A stretch of 64,000 nt of DNA from Epiperipatus broadwayi (lineage: Eukaryota; Onychophora; Udeonychophora; Euonychophora; Peripatidae), in NCBI GenBank assembly GCA_028023455.1, contig JAQFVV010006220.1, positions 7,049,852 through 7,113,851 on the forward strand, written 5' to 3'. Positions 1 through 15,100 of the stretch are shown in pieces; position 1 is the first letter of the stretch, and the number at the start of each line of letters is the position of its first letter. Both the position numbers and the translations under genes were made by a program. The notes beneath the pieces were generated by a model that saw only the letters and a program-made list of their open reading frames with translations, searched no databases and had not been told where the DNA came from.

Positions 1-1480
1 CTTGCCTATGTATATTGATCATGCAGTGGTTTATTTGTGCTAATTTTTTTAAAGTTAAAATTGGAGATATAATTCTTGATTACCTCTTGTAGTATGGGGA
101 GATTCTTTTTAAAGAGAATGAAAATGGTTACATCACCCATATAGGCTATTCATTATATATTTAAACAAATGTTTGGGATTTGAATAGCTTTTATTTTATT
201 TTTTTGTTTCTCTATTAATAGAGGATTGATATATAGTGTGAAGAGTAATGCACTGTTGGGGGATCCTTGTGGGATAGATTGACTAGGTCTGAAATCTGGT
301 GATTTTTTCCCCTTCAGTATGCTGTGAATTTCACAGCTGAGTAGTAGATTGGTCATTATATATAGTAGGGATGGGGGTATTGTTGTTTTTTATCATATCC
401 GGTAATTTGTCAATGAGCACAGAGTCAAAAGCTGCTTCAATGTGAAACTGTACTACAAATAGTACATATTTCTTTTCTTTTTTTACTGTTTCAATAATTG
501 TTTTGTACATTAGAACACTCTGGCCAATGGTTGAGCCTTTTTTAACATATTGAGCTGATGATAACATAGGGAGTATGTGTTGTTCTATTTTCTCCTTTAT
601 TGCTGTTTTAAGAATTTTTATTCCTAAAGCTCCCATTGAGATTGGTCATACATTAGTAATAAAGGTGATATTACTGCTGTTTTTTTGTTAAATGAAACCA
701 TTGCAATTGGATATAGACTATGTATGTTGTAATTTTTTTCTGATGTGTAATTGGCAAGATCAAGTATTTGTTTGTGAAGTGGCTGTGTTTGGATACAAAT
801 TTGGGAATTCTTTGTGGTTCTGAGTGACATGTGTTTGCTGTTGTTGAAAGTTGGAAAATAATGTTGGTTGTAGTCATGGGTGTGTCTGTTTCAGGATCAC
901 TGAATATGTTATATCCAGCTGTTATAGAGCCATCTATTTCAAGTGTCATAGGCATTCTGATTGTTGAGGGGTATCCAAGTGTCCACTGTATATATTCCCT
1001 GGTCCAGGGGTGTTGTTGTGTGAGGTATATATTTTTCTTTTTATTGCTATGTATTGCTTTAGTGTGCTGCATATATTGATGTATATTTCTGTAAGTTTTT
1101 TAATTTGTGTTCGATTGTTTTTTATGCAGTTCATTTGATTGGGATGTAATGTAATAAATGTTGAAAGAAAGTATATTGGTGAATGCTATATACTCCTGTA
1201 CTGGGTCAAATGAGGTTTTGAGTTTTTGGAGCATTATGTGTGCTTCTGAATATAGGAATTCAGTTGTTTGTGCTGGAAAAAGTTTTCGTATTTTTTTTGG
1301 GGGTTTTTGTTGTTTTTTTTTTTTTGTTAAATAGAGAGGGGTGAATTGGAGAGATAATGGGGTTATGGGGGGGGGGTAAGATAAAAAAAACATTGGTGAG
1401 AAAAAACTCAAATCTATAAGTGATGTATATCTATTGTTATTAAATGATATTGAGTTTGAAGGGAGAAAACCCTCAGCACT
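1..1480 (-). pseudogene. Degenerate non-LTR retrotransposon (EN-RT LINE) fragment
   Basis: Read on the minus strand, broken frames give pieces of a LINE reverse transcriptase in the right order. Near 1400-1480 there is a stretch ending in SLIDLSFFSP, like the end of an APE-type endonuclease. A weak Y-PIS motif lies near 620-640. Then come SSAQY and STIGQSVLMYKTIIE (about 470-560), AAFDSV for RT motif A (about 420-440) and SIPQGSPNSALLF for motif B (about 240-270). Motif C lies near 130-150, where the usual YADD is YMGD. Several frameshifts separate the pieces. The motif order is typical of jockey/CR1/I-like LINEs; the exact clade is uncertain. It is not the RTE family that dominates the rest of the window. 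The relic runs off the left edge. Confidence 0.7.
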
Positions 1481-1489
1481 CATAAGTGA

Positions 1490-3440
1490 GATTGTTATTT
1501 GATGGATCCATTTAGTGACAAAAGTTTAATAGGTCATCTTGAAATATCCCAACAATATTATAGGATTGGGTATTGCAGTAAGCATTGAATTTATTGTTGT
1601 TATAATTCTGGAGATGATGGCAGGACTTAGTGTATAGGCAAATACTAGGTTAAATGTAATATTTTTATGGTGGAGTATTATTACAATAAGATTAGAGTCA
1701 ATATATATAATTTTAAAGGAATTGAATTATTATTATTGTTGTTGTTGTTTCAAAGGAACTTTATTAAGACTAAAATGATTTTACATGATTACTTTTGATA
1801 CACATATTCTTCTTATAAATAATTGTTTTATTTACATTTAGAGGGGAGGGTTACATTTTTGAGCAGGATAAAAGCGATGAATTAATTAGACAAAATTCAA
1901 GTAACATGGGTACATATATCTGAACTATAGTGTACATGAAGTAAGATTAAATACAATCTGTTTACTCATTTTAAAATCTATATTATTATCATCATCATCA
2001 TCATTATTATTACTGTTATTATATTATTATTACTACTATTTATATTACTACTAAAGCTACTACTTAGTTTTATCTGAAACTTGGATTATCATTACAAATA
2101 TATATATTTGCTAATATATTTTCTTATTAGATATTTTACATTTGTATATTTTATTTATATTTAGTAAAATGTTCTTTTCAAACACTTTAGAATTTATTAT
2201 TATTTTGGTTCTATTAAAGTAATTTTGTTTTCCTAAAATTTAAAACATTTGACCATCTTTCATCTCTTATATGTATTATTAATATTAGAAAATCATGTTA
2301 AACTTCACTATTTGTTGTATGTGATGTGTGGATATTTATTAGTTGTAACACATGCTACCATGGTAGAAAATAAAGATTGTGTGAAGGAGTGGGTAAATTG
2401 ATTGTGTGATGATAATGGTGCTATACTTTTAAAGCTACAGCTTGCTCATAATAAATTCAAATCATCATCACATTACACTTATGCTTCTAATGGTTAGCAA
2501 ATTCCTGTTTGTCTATAAATTATATCATTTCAGTTGAAAATTGAATGTTTGGCAACATATTATTTTTCTTGTTTAAAAATACACCACTAATAAACTGCTA
2601 CAAACCACACAACCAACCAATGTATGATTTGAATATCTTCTCTCCATCTCTCTCCACTACCTACTTTTATATTAGTAATATGTTTGCATTACATATGTAA
2701 GTATTAGTAATTAAACTGCTGAGGAAGAATTTTTCCCAGCTGAAATATAAATGGGCATTCTTTCATCTATTGTACAATGACAGATAATTTTGTTATTAAA
2801 GGATTAACGACAGAATAACGTTAGATTCTTTTACTCACCATTTATGAAATTGAACAATCAACATATTCATATCTAACATAAATAAAATTATATATATATA
2901 AAGAAAACATCTATCATTGCTTCAAATTATTAATATAATTATGGGTGCATGTGAGAGTGCGTAAATTGTATGTGTTAACTTGTATAAGATTTCCAAATAA
3001 TTTAGATAGTCTAATACATATTTTACTTTCGAATAAATTTGTCTGATCGTTTAATATACAATTTATGTTAAATTTATTACATAATATTAACATTTTTGTA
3101 AATTGTATACATAGCTTATTATAAGAGTTCAAATAAAGCATATAAATTGATAATTTTTAATTAAGTTTGATTTCCATTTTACATATATTCATGGCCTTTT
3201 GAGAGTTATACACAATTCATTTTTGTTTTTTTAATTTGAATTGACTTTTTAAAAATTATTTTGAATCTAATTTTGTCCTCACTTAAGAAAAGTACATTAA
3301 TTAAGTAATTAAATAAATTGAAAAAACATGATCAATAATATTTTTAAAGTCACAAATTCTGTAGCTACTAATTTTTGTTTTCATAAAGCACAAGTAATTG
3401 AGTTACTATGGCTACAAATAGTTTCTATTTTCTCCATATA
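1490..3440. other. AT-rich intergenic or intronic DNA, no gene seen
   Basis: No frame of convincing length or composition on either strand. The only structure seen is an ATT/ATC-type simple repeat near 1981-2050 and scattered short T or A runs. Confidence 0.6.
1981..2050. repeat. Imperfect ATT/ATC/ACT trinucleotide microsatellite
   Basis: About 70 bases made almost entirely of TATTATTATC, ATCATCATC and ATTATTACT units, decayed at several places. Confidence 0.8.
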
Positions 3441-4460
3441 TTAAAAAAGAAAAAAAATTTCTGACGGTCAGTTTTTGAAAAACATCTGTAGTGATGCTTC
3501 TAACGCGCAATCAAAACTCCAGTCTTATAGCTCTATTAATTTTACACCAAATTAAAGCCTCAGAAATGAAGCGTGTGAGAATAGTTTTCTCTTTCTCACT
3601 TTCTGGAAAATTTAGTAACTCGATCCAAGAAATGTGCCAGGCAGATGTGATTACCCTACTATTACACTAACCAGTCGGTAGTTCTTGTCTCTTATATTCT
3701 GGAATCAATCATTTCATATAACTTTCTGATACACCTGCACGCCAATGAGCTTCATATTGATTTTAATCAGATTACGGGTGAAACCAAGTAGAATAGGTGG
3801 AGAAGGAAAGAAAAAGTTTTGTGGCGTTTTACATTCGACTATTTACAGCAGTATCTCGGGAATTAAAGTGATATTAGAGTTATAGTTTTATCACTACTAA
3901 ACAGATGATACTGCATACCTCATCGACAAATAAGAATCTTCAAGAAGTTAAACGAGGCTAGAGCGCATCCCAGAATATTTTCATTAAAGAAAGCTTTTAA
4001 TTGTTTGTTCAGTTTCCCCTCCTCCCAGAGGATATTATTAGCCTATTGTAAAATTTCACTATAAAGCATTTACTTTACGTTAATTAATGAAGAAACATAA
4101 TTACAGATAGAGAAGCGCTTCTCTCTGCCGGATGCTCAAGAAATATGCACGTGCAGAGCTGCGACCACGTGATAACCGTTTTCATTTTTCGAAATTCATA
4201 GAAAATAATGCTAACCTAATAAAAATATGGCGTCGTGATTAAGAAGTGCTTCGTTTAATAACGACAGCAATTGTTCAAAAGAATATAAGATGCGTAAGTA
4301 GACGAGCGGGGAGGTAATTTTCACACGTGCTATCTTAATGTTTCTCAGCTTATTTTATAGTTGGGGATAAAAAAGTGGCGGTCATTTATTGGTATGACAT
4401 CATCCATTGTTCAGTGACTGATTTTTAAAGCAGTGAAAGTCAGCGGCTTCACCACATATC
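3440..4460. promoter_or_regulatory. GC- and CpG-richer block, possible host promoter or first exon
   Basis: This kilobase stands out from its surroundings in G+C and in CpG dinucleotides (for example GACGGTC, ACGCGC, GCGACCACGTG, GGCGTCGTG, GACGAGCGGGG). It holds two CACGTG E-boxes 18 bp apart at 4148-4153 and 4166-4171, a perfect 16-bp palindrome at 4110-4125, a TATGGCG sequence near 4227 and a GCGTAAGT splice-donor-like sequence near 4292. No long frame and no transposon protein is visible. In an AT-rich genome such a block is often a promoter with a 5' exon, but a decayed transposon of unknown type would look the same. Strand is not determined. Confidence 0.3.
4110..4125. repeat. Perfect 16-bp palindrome
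   Basis: AGAGAAGCGCTTCTCT equals its own reverse complement. It lies 22 bp before the first of two CACGTG boxes, inside the CpG-richer block. Confidence 0.6.
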
Positions 4461-7400
4461 AAATAAATTGAAATATAACTTTAGTGAATAATTTATAGAC
4501 ACATAGTTTTAATAACTAAATGACGACTTCGAAAAAATATCATTGCTACATAGCTAAAATTTAATTTTCACTGCGTTGACGTCAAATTTTAAAAAATGAT
4601 AATTAAATTATTGTAAAATCAATTCATTATCTTGCAAAGTTATCAGCATTAATTTTTAAAAAAATACAATAAACTTGCAGATCATTCTACAGTTTAAACA
4701 TTTATTTTTTCATAAACAAATAAATAAGTTTTTATTTTGCGACTTTTTATTAATTTATTTATTTACGACATTCATACCATCTGATTCGTACGTACTAACA
4801 ATTTGATTTTAAATAATGTCTATATTTACTTTTATTAATTTAATATTATAATAATAAAAACATGTCAGACTAAAATATGTATAAGCGCAAGTGCTCAAAT
4901 TATTCTCCGTTTGCAACAAAGGCATTTCTGACATCCTTGAGAAACTGAAATAAATACTTTATCTAAGTTATCTTTTGATAATGATGCACATTCTGCGTTA
5001 AAGCTTGGTAAATTCAGGGATGTTGGTGGTTTGGAAGCATATCACTTGTCTTTAAGTCTGCTAGAAAAAAAAGTCCATCAGTTTTAAATTTAGAGAAGCA
5101 GATAGTATTAAAGCACCGCTCATTAGATTAGAGATTATCCAATAATGAAAAGTGGTGTAGTGAAAATTATACTACAGAAATATTATTTATTAAGCAAGCT
5201 ACTTCATCAAGTTCATTTGTTTGGCCTAGCATTATCTAGATAAGCCCCGTCATATTCATATCTTCTTATTGATATTATCCATATCTGAAAATGAAAATAA
5301 AAATAGAAATTATTAAAATAAAAAGAAGGAAAAAGTAAGTATATATTTTTGGATACATGTATGTGCAGCACAGTTTCTTATTTTTTCCAAATATGTTACA
5401 TTAATTAAAATAAGAATATGTCATAATTATATATCAATTGCTAAACATATCTTTTTTTAAATTCCTTATCACATTATTTTTAATTTCTGAGGCATTGTAA
5501 GGATGGGACCTAGCTTCTGACAGATGAATAATAAATTGTATAAACTATCGACTTTTTCATAACATTTAAGAAAAATTTTGAAGTAAGATGATCATGGGCT
5601 CAATACCTATAAAAATATACAGTCATCAACAATAATGATGGCTGCATCATAATACAATCATATTTTTTTATTTTTGCAGCCATATTAGCAGTATTTCACT
5701 AATTCAGGTTAAATTAGTATCCTTTAGCTAAGATAGCTAAGTACTCATTTAAAGACCAATTAAAAATGTCAATTGGTTGTTTATAGATTACCGACTGAAA
5801 GAAGAATCCTAAATTTATTTGCAATCTGAAAAAAAAATTATGAATGATTTCTTAGAACTCAAAATCTAAGTTATTACAGAAAGGCAAAAAAAAATATTTA
5901 CCACTATGTTTCATTTACATGTCAATAAGTATTAACTTAAAAATTGAGTTTATCAAATATATTTATTTACTCATAAATTTTATAATTATTTAGATAAATA
6001 AATAGATAGATAGATGGAGAGATAAATGCATAGATGAGTGGATGGAAGCTGGATAGATGAAATAGGTAGATTTGTAATTAGATATGGACAAGATAAGCTG
6101 ATAGACAGGTACATAATTAATCACCTTTATTGCCAAATAAAAAAATATATAAGCATGGATTAACACTTAACTAATTTTCTACCAAAATAAGCTTTAAACA
6201 GCACTAATTTTATTATATGTCTTTTTTTTTTTTTTTGGTGCATTAAAAAACTTGTTACTTTTTGTCACTTCACCAATTTTTCTATTTGGTTTATCATTAT
6301 GCAAAACTAAATTATGACAACATTGAGATATAGACTTTTTATTTCAACACTAAAATAATTGTATGAGTAATTAATTGGCCAGGAGATCTTGTGATAAAGC
6401 ACCCAACCTTAACTTTGAAGTAATTTCATTCAAATGATCAAATTGAGCCTTTTTTCTTGCTTAGCTGAGAATTGGTCTTGGAACCTGTAGCTCTGAGTTT
6501 ATCAGTCTAATAAATAACATTACCCAGATATAAGCTTTCAATTTCCATGCTTTTTTTTGTTTTGTTTGAAATAAAATATTTAGATACAAATAAAAATACA
6601 ATTTATAAATCATTTACATATTAAATATGATGTCCATTGCTTGTTTACCAGTCTATCCCATTTTGGCACTGATAATAAAAAAAAGTTATGTTTATATTTT
6701 AATTATTATTATTATTTTTAATTACTTCATTTTAATTGCTCTTTTGATTGGCAATCAGCCTCAATCAAAAGAACAATATATTTTGCTACAATTAAAAATT
6801 CAACAAATGATACTCATTATTGTACTTACATGTTTACGAACTATTATACATAATCACTATATACTGTTATCATTATTATTATAATTATAAGTTATTCATT
6901 TTTGTAGGTAAATTAAACAGCTTATTGCAAGGCAAAGCCTATAACATTTATATATTGTGACCTTTAATTTTGGCAGAAGCTAAATGCCAAGTCAAATTTT
7001 GTGCCAAGAAATCTAAAAAAAAAAAATTCAATATTGTTTAATTCTGTCATTAATAGATTATTATTAATGCTTTATAATGCCACAATTTTGCATAGAAAAG
7101 TTTACATAGCTTAAATTACAATGGTTTAAAACTTAAATAAATGTTTAACATGCTAAAATCTTTAAATATTTAAATAGCTGGTAATTTAGTTTTTAAGTTA
7201 ATAGTATTAACTTGTTCCTAATTTAGTTGTTAAAATATTTCAAAAAGTTTGTATTAATTTTTAAGATTAAAAAATCAGGTTCAACCCCTATATTATTGCT
7301 TGCTGGTAACTTAAATTAAAGCTATATTTTAATTTATTTTAATTTTAGCACTTAATAGTCTAGCTAACTATTTTAAATTTATTTGTGTAAAAAAAGTTTA

Positions 7401-9060
7401 ATAAAGCTAATAATTAATGATATAATTTTAAAGCAAAAAATAAATGTTAATTGAAATAGTCTTAAAGATAGTTTTAAAATTTATATTCTGAGAAACTTGT
7501 TTAGATTTAAACAATGGTAAATAAATATATTAAATATTATATGTAATATTTGTTTTATTAAAGATGTAATATAAATTTCAATTATGTAATATTTTTATTT
7601 TATCCTGGTGTCTGAAATTTTTAAGTAATTATTTTATTTGTACCAGGAAGTGTTTTTAATTTTTTCTAATTAGCTAGACAAATGTTGACTTATTATAAAA
7701 TCGAATATTAATTGGGTAAATTTTACTTAACCTTTTCTGCTTACATTATATCAGGTTCAAACTAATCAGGAAAAAGTGCAATGTTAAAATGTTATTCACA
7801 AGTTTTGTAAAATGTTCATATGACTAATAGTATAAGTAGGTAAGATTGTCACCTGTTCAATGTCCTAAATCAGTTTTAATTTTATTTTTATTTGTAGCAA
7901 TTGAATTTTAAAAACTATTTTAAAAAGCTAATTTTCTTTCAATTTTATTATTTTCTAGCTTAAATATGATAGGATAATTTGAAAACTATCTTGATTGTCT
8001 GAATTGAAATATCAAGGGAACTGAAATCTTTATATTGTCTAATTTTAGTGGTAATATCATTTTGTTATTACAATGTCTAGAATATTATCTTTTAATTTTT
8101 TTGGATTGGAAAACTTTAAAAGTTATTATTATTGCCATAATAATGATGAAAGAGCTATTATCAATTTCAAAGCATGCAAAAACATTTGTTTTAAATGTAA
8201 ATTTGCCACAATATATTTAAAATTCTTAGTGGCAATAATAACACATGTTAATAATTTGATATTTTATTTAAAACACTCATCATTTCATATTTACCTTGAA
8301 CAAAAGACTTTTAATTCAGGATAAAAGCTATATTTTGATATAAAGAGTGTATCTTATTAGACATTGAATTTTTTTATATTGAAGTCTGGAAAAGAAAGAT
8401 TTAAAATAATAATTTTATACTTCAATAAAAAAAAAGTGTTTGTGCTGTATTCTAATAAAATAATGTCATGAAAAAAAATATTTATTAAGACTGTTCTGTT
8501 TGCTCCTTTTGGAAGAAAGAAATCAATTTCATATTTTAGGTAATAAAAAAATCAACTTGTATCAAACTGCTTAATAAATATGAAGAATTTAAAAGTTTTT
8601 TCACTTCATAAAACTGAAATATAAAATGTACTTGCAAAAGACATTATGTTTTAATGAATTTAAATGACTTTTCTGTGTTAATTATTTTATATCACTTGCA
8701 AAATATTTAAATCCTGCAAGTTTTTGTTCTCCCTGAACATTGCTATGGAGATCATTGTCATTATGAACATGATGTTTAAAAATAACTACTTTTCTTCTGT
8801 TAAATACTTTTGTGATAAATATGATTTAGAAAAGCATTCTTCTGCAAAATAATTTCTTTATTACAACAAATTAAAGTAAATTTTTGATGGATTAATTTTT
8901 GTAAAATCTCAATTTAAATGTTGAGGAGATATTTGCTGCAAAATAATAAGCATGTAGCATAATTTAAATCCATGGATGTATTTAATGAAAGATCATAAAT
9001 ATATTTTATTATTCACTAGCATAATCATCTGAAGTTTTCATTAAGGATATTCAAAAAGTA

Positions 9061-9104
9061 TTTTATCTTCTAGATTTTGATATTTTATCTTCTAGATTTT
9101 GATA
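9061..9104. repeat. Perfect 22-bp tandem duplication
   Basis: The 22-base unit TTTTATCTTC...TTTTGATA occurs twice back to back with no mismatch, at 9061-9082 and 9083-9104. Confidence 0.9.
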
Positions 9105-12100
9105 TTATAGTTATATTTTATGATGGATATGTTTGCTGTCCATGAGATTTTGTTGCCAATATTCCTATTCATATTCCAGGGTATTGGTTATGGAAAGAAG
9201 AAAACAGAAGGATTTTATTTTATTTACTTGATGATAAAAAAATTGAATTTTATTTATATTTATGATTGTGCATATCATGTTTTATTTAGGTGCATATTAT
9301 TTTCATATATGCTATATTTTGAAATGTTTTAAGTTCTCAGAATAGTAATTTATCATATTTGCATATTTTAAAATAGTGTTTATCTTTTTACTTTGAATTA
9401 TTTATTTATAAAGGTATATTAAGTTGTAAGCTGAATAAGTAGATGTATGATTGTATTTATTTTATGCTTATTCATAGCCTAATGTTAATGGAGCCATATT
9501 TGGTATTAGTTATTATTATTTATCATATTTCATATTTGTTAGCCATAGTATTTTTGTTAGAGATAATAGATTTATTTACTCTATTTTAGGAATGCTTATG
9601 TATGTTAGTATAATTTAGGGATGGTAGTGTAAGTCTCTATCATTATTTTGTTGGCTTATTTTAAAAAGAGATGGTAGTATTAGTTTTTTATTATTGTCTT
9701 TTTAGTGTTTGTATATTCATATGCATAAATTTTTGGAGATATAGCTTAGGCTCTTCATTTTAAAGACAACTCCTATTTAAGATATTCTGTCTCTAATGTA
9801 TATTCTCATTCTTTTTCCTGACTAATGACAAAGTCCTAGATCCTTTATTAACCCTCAAAAGTAGATGCATTTTTATGAGCTATGCCATCATGCTTTTCAC
9901 TTTGCGTTACTTAATTATTTAAAGATAGGTTTGTAGTATGTTTAGTAAGGTATATGTTAATATTTTATCATGACTTTACCTGGCATTTTTAGTGAATTCA
10001 TCAAGGTATTGATGAATTTTACCTTACCTCTATAGCATTCTTGGTTGGCTTAAATGTGAATAATTCATTGTAAATATGTAAATCCTATATTCAAACTTTT
10101 TTAATAATGTGGATAAAATATGATAAATAATTAATTATATAATTTTAAATTGTATTTAGGAATAAATAGACAATATACATGTCTTATCATTCCTTCATTG
10201 CTGGATTGGTAAACTATTATTATTATGTTAAATATTCATAAAAGTGACACTACTTATATGAAGGTTATTATCATTATATAAATGCATTGATAAATGAGAA
10301 CATTTAAATAATTAAGCAATAAAAAATTATTTTAGTCTTCTGAATTGAATTGAATTTTATAAAAATGATGTAAATTTTTAAATCCTTCTGTCATAATTTT
10401 GAAGAAGTAAAGTTGTAAAAGCCTTTGGCTATGTGGATTCAAATATGAAGTATTTGTAATTTTGTATTTTTTTTATTGTAAAATAAATATTTGTTTTATT
10501 TAAAAATTTTCTCATAGTCATTTGTTCACATCATTCCACTTATCAATCAGAAATCATTCCACATATTAACCAAAATTTAAATACCTATAAAATATTATAA
10601 ATTATTTTTAAGGGTATTTGCCAAAAGAGTACATGAACATTGAAGCTAATAAGAATCACTTTACTGAATTATTTAAGCACTAAAATTGCATCTAAGAAAG
10701 ATGTATTTTGCTTTATAAAGAATTATAATTTGATTTATCACTTTGGATTACTTTAACTAATGTGATTTGCTTATATCAAATCACTGTGCATATTTATTTT
10801 AAAATCATTTTCATATTTGATGATCATATTTATTATCTTATGATAAAATTAATTTTATAAGGGCCTAATTTATATTTATAAGATGTTTAAGTAGATTTAT
10901 TCTAGGGTATTTAGAATGGTTATTAAATCTCTTACCCATTCTTAATATCTGAGTATAATCCTAGATTATTCATTACCTTATTTTAAAATTAAGAGAACAT
11001 GTTTTTTTTTTTAAATTTAAGTTAACAATAGTATTGTTAATATCATAATTGTGATATGACATTAGCTTAGGAGAAAGTTGTCTTATTTATTTTATAATGA
11101 GATCATATTACCCTGAGATACCCTGATTTAATTTAATGAACAATATTATTTAAATTTATTTTGATAATGAAGAAAGTACATTCTAAGATGGATTTTAAGT
11201 GGCATAGATTTTAAAGAACATGTCAAATTTTTTAAGAGTTAAATAATGTTTTTATTGGATCAAAGCAATGAAATGCTTGTAGGTTATTGAGAAGGTGGAT
11301 TAAGTGGTAGTTGTAGTAGATATTTGTGGAAAAAAGAAATTTAAATGTAACTTCAATGGCATATATTCACAATATTAAGAACTTTTATGAGTGCTGGAGT
11401 GAGTTGAGTTTTCTCTCTTCTTGATTTATTAACTATGTTGCTTCATATTTATATAATATTTTATTATAAATGCTTCCCCTGTATATCTTCTTATTGTAGC
11501 AATGGAATTTGTTTTATAAACTCACTGAGCTTAGCTATTGAGAGATATTTTGCCTTATATATCTGCATGTTTCTAGTTTGTCCAACATGTTAGATCAATC
11601 ATTGAGGGTGTGAGAGATGTTATGGCTTTTTATAGCCTTCATCATTCTCATCTTTCTTTTGCAGATTAATATATATATATATATATTGTGCCCATGTACT
11701 TAATACAGTCATTTTAAGGAGAGTTTAAAATATAATAAGTTTTTTAAAAAAATTACATTTGTAATGGTTTATCATATATTATAGTGATTCTATAAGTAGT
11801 AGAGGTTTAAACTTATTAAATATGAGATTTACAAAAAGATTTTAAATATTTTAAAGTTATTTTAATGTAAGTTAAATAATAAAGTGATATAATGTATCAT
11901 TTAAAAGATAAAAATTAAGTAATATTTATTATATTTAACTAATAGAATAATAAAACAATAGTTAAATATCAGTAATAAATATTATATAATGAATTTAATA
12001 TGTTTTAAATAATTATTTGTTTAAATTATTATTCTAAATAATTAGTTATTTATTGTTCTAGAATGTTCTGAAAGTGTCACATGTTTTGAAGGTGTTTGTG

Positions 12101-15100
12101 TTAGTCTATGAGCTTTCATGTTTGTAGACAAAACACCTTGATTTGTAGTTTGTTAGTAAAAATAAGAAACATCCTAAATGTTGCAAAATTAAGTCTAGAG
12201 AAATTTTTTTATTTAAAATTAACAATGAAAGTTAGTGTATTGTTTTAAATAATATTTTTGCTTTAAAATTAATATTTGAAGTTATAAAAATATTATTAGA
12301 TTGTCTAATAAAGGTATTTAACATTTAGAAGTATTAAATAATTCTGATATATTTAATAAATGATGAATCATAGTTTAAAAAAGTATTTTTTAAGATAACA
12401 TTTAATTTTTATGTAAATTAAATGTGTTAAGATGTAGAATTAACCAATGAGATTACCAGATCAAATCAGTATAAAATGAGCTATTTTATCAAGTCTAGAC
12501 AGTGTTAATAAATGAGTGTGAAATTGATTATTAATATTTTTGTTTTGTTTGTCTAATTATTTAGAGTTGTAATTTTTTTATAATCATTATTTTCTATTTA
12601 AAAGTTTTTTTAAAAAAAAATATAATTAAGTAACTATTTTAAAATAATGCCTGAATAAAAAACCAGTTATTCCTCATCAGAAAGTTTTACTTCAAAGCTT
12701 AATTAGGAAGCGTGATAATTTATAGAAACTGATAGTAATCACCAGAGTGTCAGTAAAATGTGTATCAAACACTGAGAAGAGTTTAACCTGAGGACCAGAG
12801 GAGATTTGGAGTTATGTAAAAAATTTGAATTTAATATGTTTAATATATTTAGATGAATGAACAGTTATCTCTAATAACTTTACTTACCTCTGATAAATAT
12901 AATTTTTCAAGAAAGTTTAAGCTAACAAATATGGAAAGGATATTTATTAGGAGTTATATGAATGGTTTTATAAATTTAAAAAAAAAAATTAATAGTTTGC
13001 ACCTGAATTAAAATCTGGATAAAAGAATATATTTTAGATGTGCGAATATAATTCATTGCTTTATGAATGTGAATGAAATGGCTTATTTCTAGTTTATCTT
13101 AAAAGAGCAATTTGAATGAACTATACAAGTGATATGTTGAAAAAAAAATTGAAAGAAAATGACCTTTGAATTTATATGTTTTTAAAAATATTTATATATT
13201 ATTAAAAAAATCATTTAATGAACTATACATTTAAAATTACTTTCTTTATTTAAAATAGAGTAGACTATAATGTGTTTCTTTCTGAATATTAGCATTATAA
13301 TATATTATTAGTAAATAGATGGAAAAGCTGTAATTTTTATTTAAAAGTGACTATTTGAAATATATGCATTTTAAAAGGAAGAGAAGTCTTCGATTTTTTT
13401 AAACAAAAAGTACCTATCATTAATTAATGCAAATATGTATGTCTGATGAAAGGAATTTAATAAATGAACAAATCTTTGGTTACAAAATACTTTTACATGT
13501 TTGCCAATGGAAATATTAATATCATGATATTTTGAATTTGTATGAAAAATATACATACGTAAAGGATATATTATTTAATATGAAATGAATCCTTAATTGT
13601 TTTTACTATTGAATTATCGATTATCTGGATAAACATTCAGAAAATAGACTTATTTTGCCAAGATTTTTCAGGATTTAACATTGCCATTTATGAGTTTGTT
13701 GAAGGTTGACAGGAGGAGAGAGCAGTTTTCATTTAGAACTTTCCCTAGTAACTAAGCAACAGTGGATGAATTTAAAAACAACTGAAAGTGCAAGGAAAAT
13801 AAGAGTTTTGGTGACTTAAAATTTTTTTCCTTATATTAATTTTAATACTAATATTTTAAATAATGTTTAATTAACATTTATTATAAATCTGTTTTTCATT
13901 TAATATTAAGTTAGTTTAGTTTAGAAATAAATGCTTATAGCTTATTTGGTTGGATGGTTGAGAAAAGAAATGAATTGCCATTTATTAGTAATAATTGTTA
14001 GAATTATGAGTAACATTATTTGTTTATATTCCATTTTTGATAATATTTTAAAAATACTTTTTAATTAATACTTTATTGTTATTTGTCATATTTCTTGAAT
14101 ATTTAAAAGTGAAGCGAATCATTTATATAATCATTAGAGTATTATTTATTTTATAAAGGAAAATTAAATGTGAAGACAATATCTTATAAAATATCTAAAG
14201 GTATTTTAAGTATTTTTTTATAAATTCTTGGATATGCATATATATTACAATCTGATTGAATTGTTAATATATTACTGTTATGTATGGTATCTGTTGAGAT
14301 ACAGCGATATGAAAGTATTGATCTCTAAATTATATAATGCTATAGTAAATGAGTAGATATATAATACTAGTGAATATTTTATCAAAGTCATTTGTGCCTG
14401 AAATACTTTGAACTGTCTTGAAATGAATATTAGATTTTTGTTCTTTTTAGAAAAGTAGTTTGGAGATTATTTTTGTAGTGTGGCTTGTATTTCTTTGCAA
14501 TATTAGCAGAATTATTCAGCATGTGGAAGATATAGGATGGTGATTGGGAAAGTAATTATTAAATGAAATCCTAGGTGTTAGGGATATTTCTAAAAGGATA
14601 TTGTATGTGTTATATTGTCATAATTTGAGAGTTTTAACATACAGGTAACAAAGGAGTGTATAGTAGTTTTTCCATGGACAGTTGTGATCTTTTTAGTCAA
14701 TAAGAGCTGAGATAAAAGCCATGATATAAATTTAAGGTGCCTGAGACAAAATGGACCTTAAGCATTATATCCATGATGATGTTTTTTTACTCATTTGAGT
14801 TATTATTATTATTGTTCTATATCTCTCACTATAATTACTGTCAATTGCCACTGATACAAATGGTAATTTTTTAAAGATGGTTAGAGTAATAGCTAAACTT
14901 GAAAGTTGGAAATTTTGTGAAGACAAGGTAAAATTTAAAAAAATTCTATCACAGTTGAGTTATTTACTGTTTGTTATAAGAAAAATAGGAGAGGAATGAT
15001 TTGATATTCCTGTAAATGTTTTTTTAAATGTTAGAGATCATTAAACTCAAATATAAATGCTTTTTTTTTGTTGGATTCTAAGAGAGAGTGATGAAAGTAT

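Noticed and set aside
831-1079. An 82-codon plus-strand frame with a hydrophobic stretch
   Set aside because: It overlaps the minus-strand LINE relic and reads as its complement.
6000-6070. GATA-type repeats considered as a CRISPR-like array
   Set aside because: Units are four bases, decayed and without unique spacers; it is a simple microsatellite.
6627-6884. An 85-codon hydrophobic frame suggesting a membrane peptide
   Set aside because: It consists mostly of Ile/Leu/Tyr codons produced by AT-rich DNA, with no conserved pattern, promoter or splice context.
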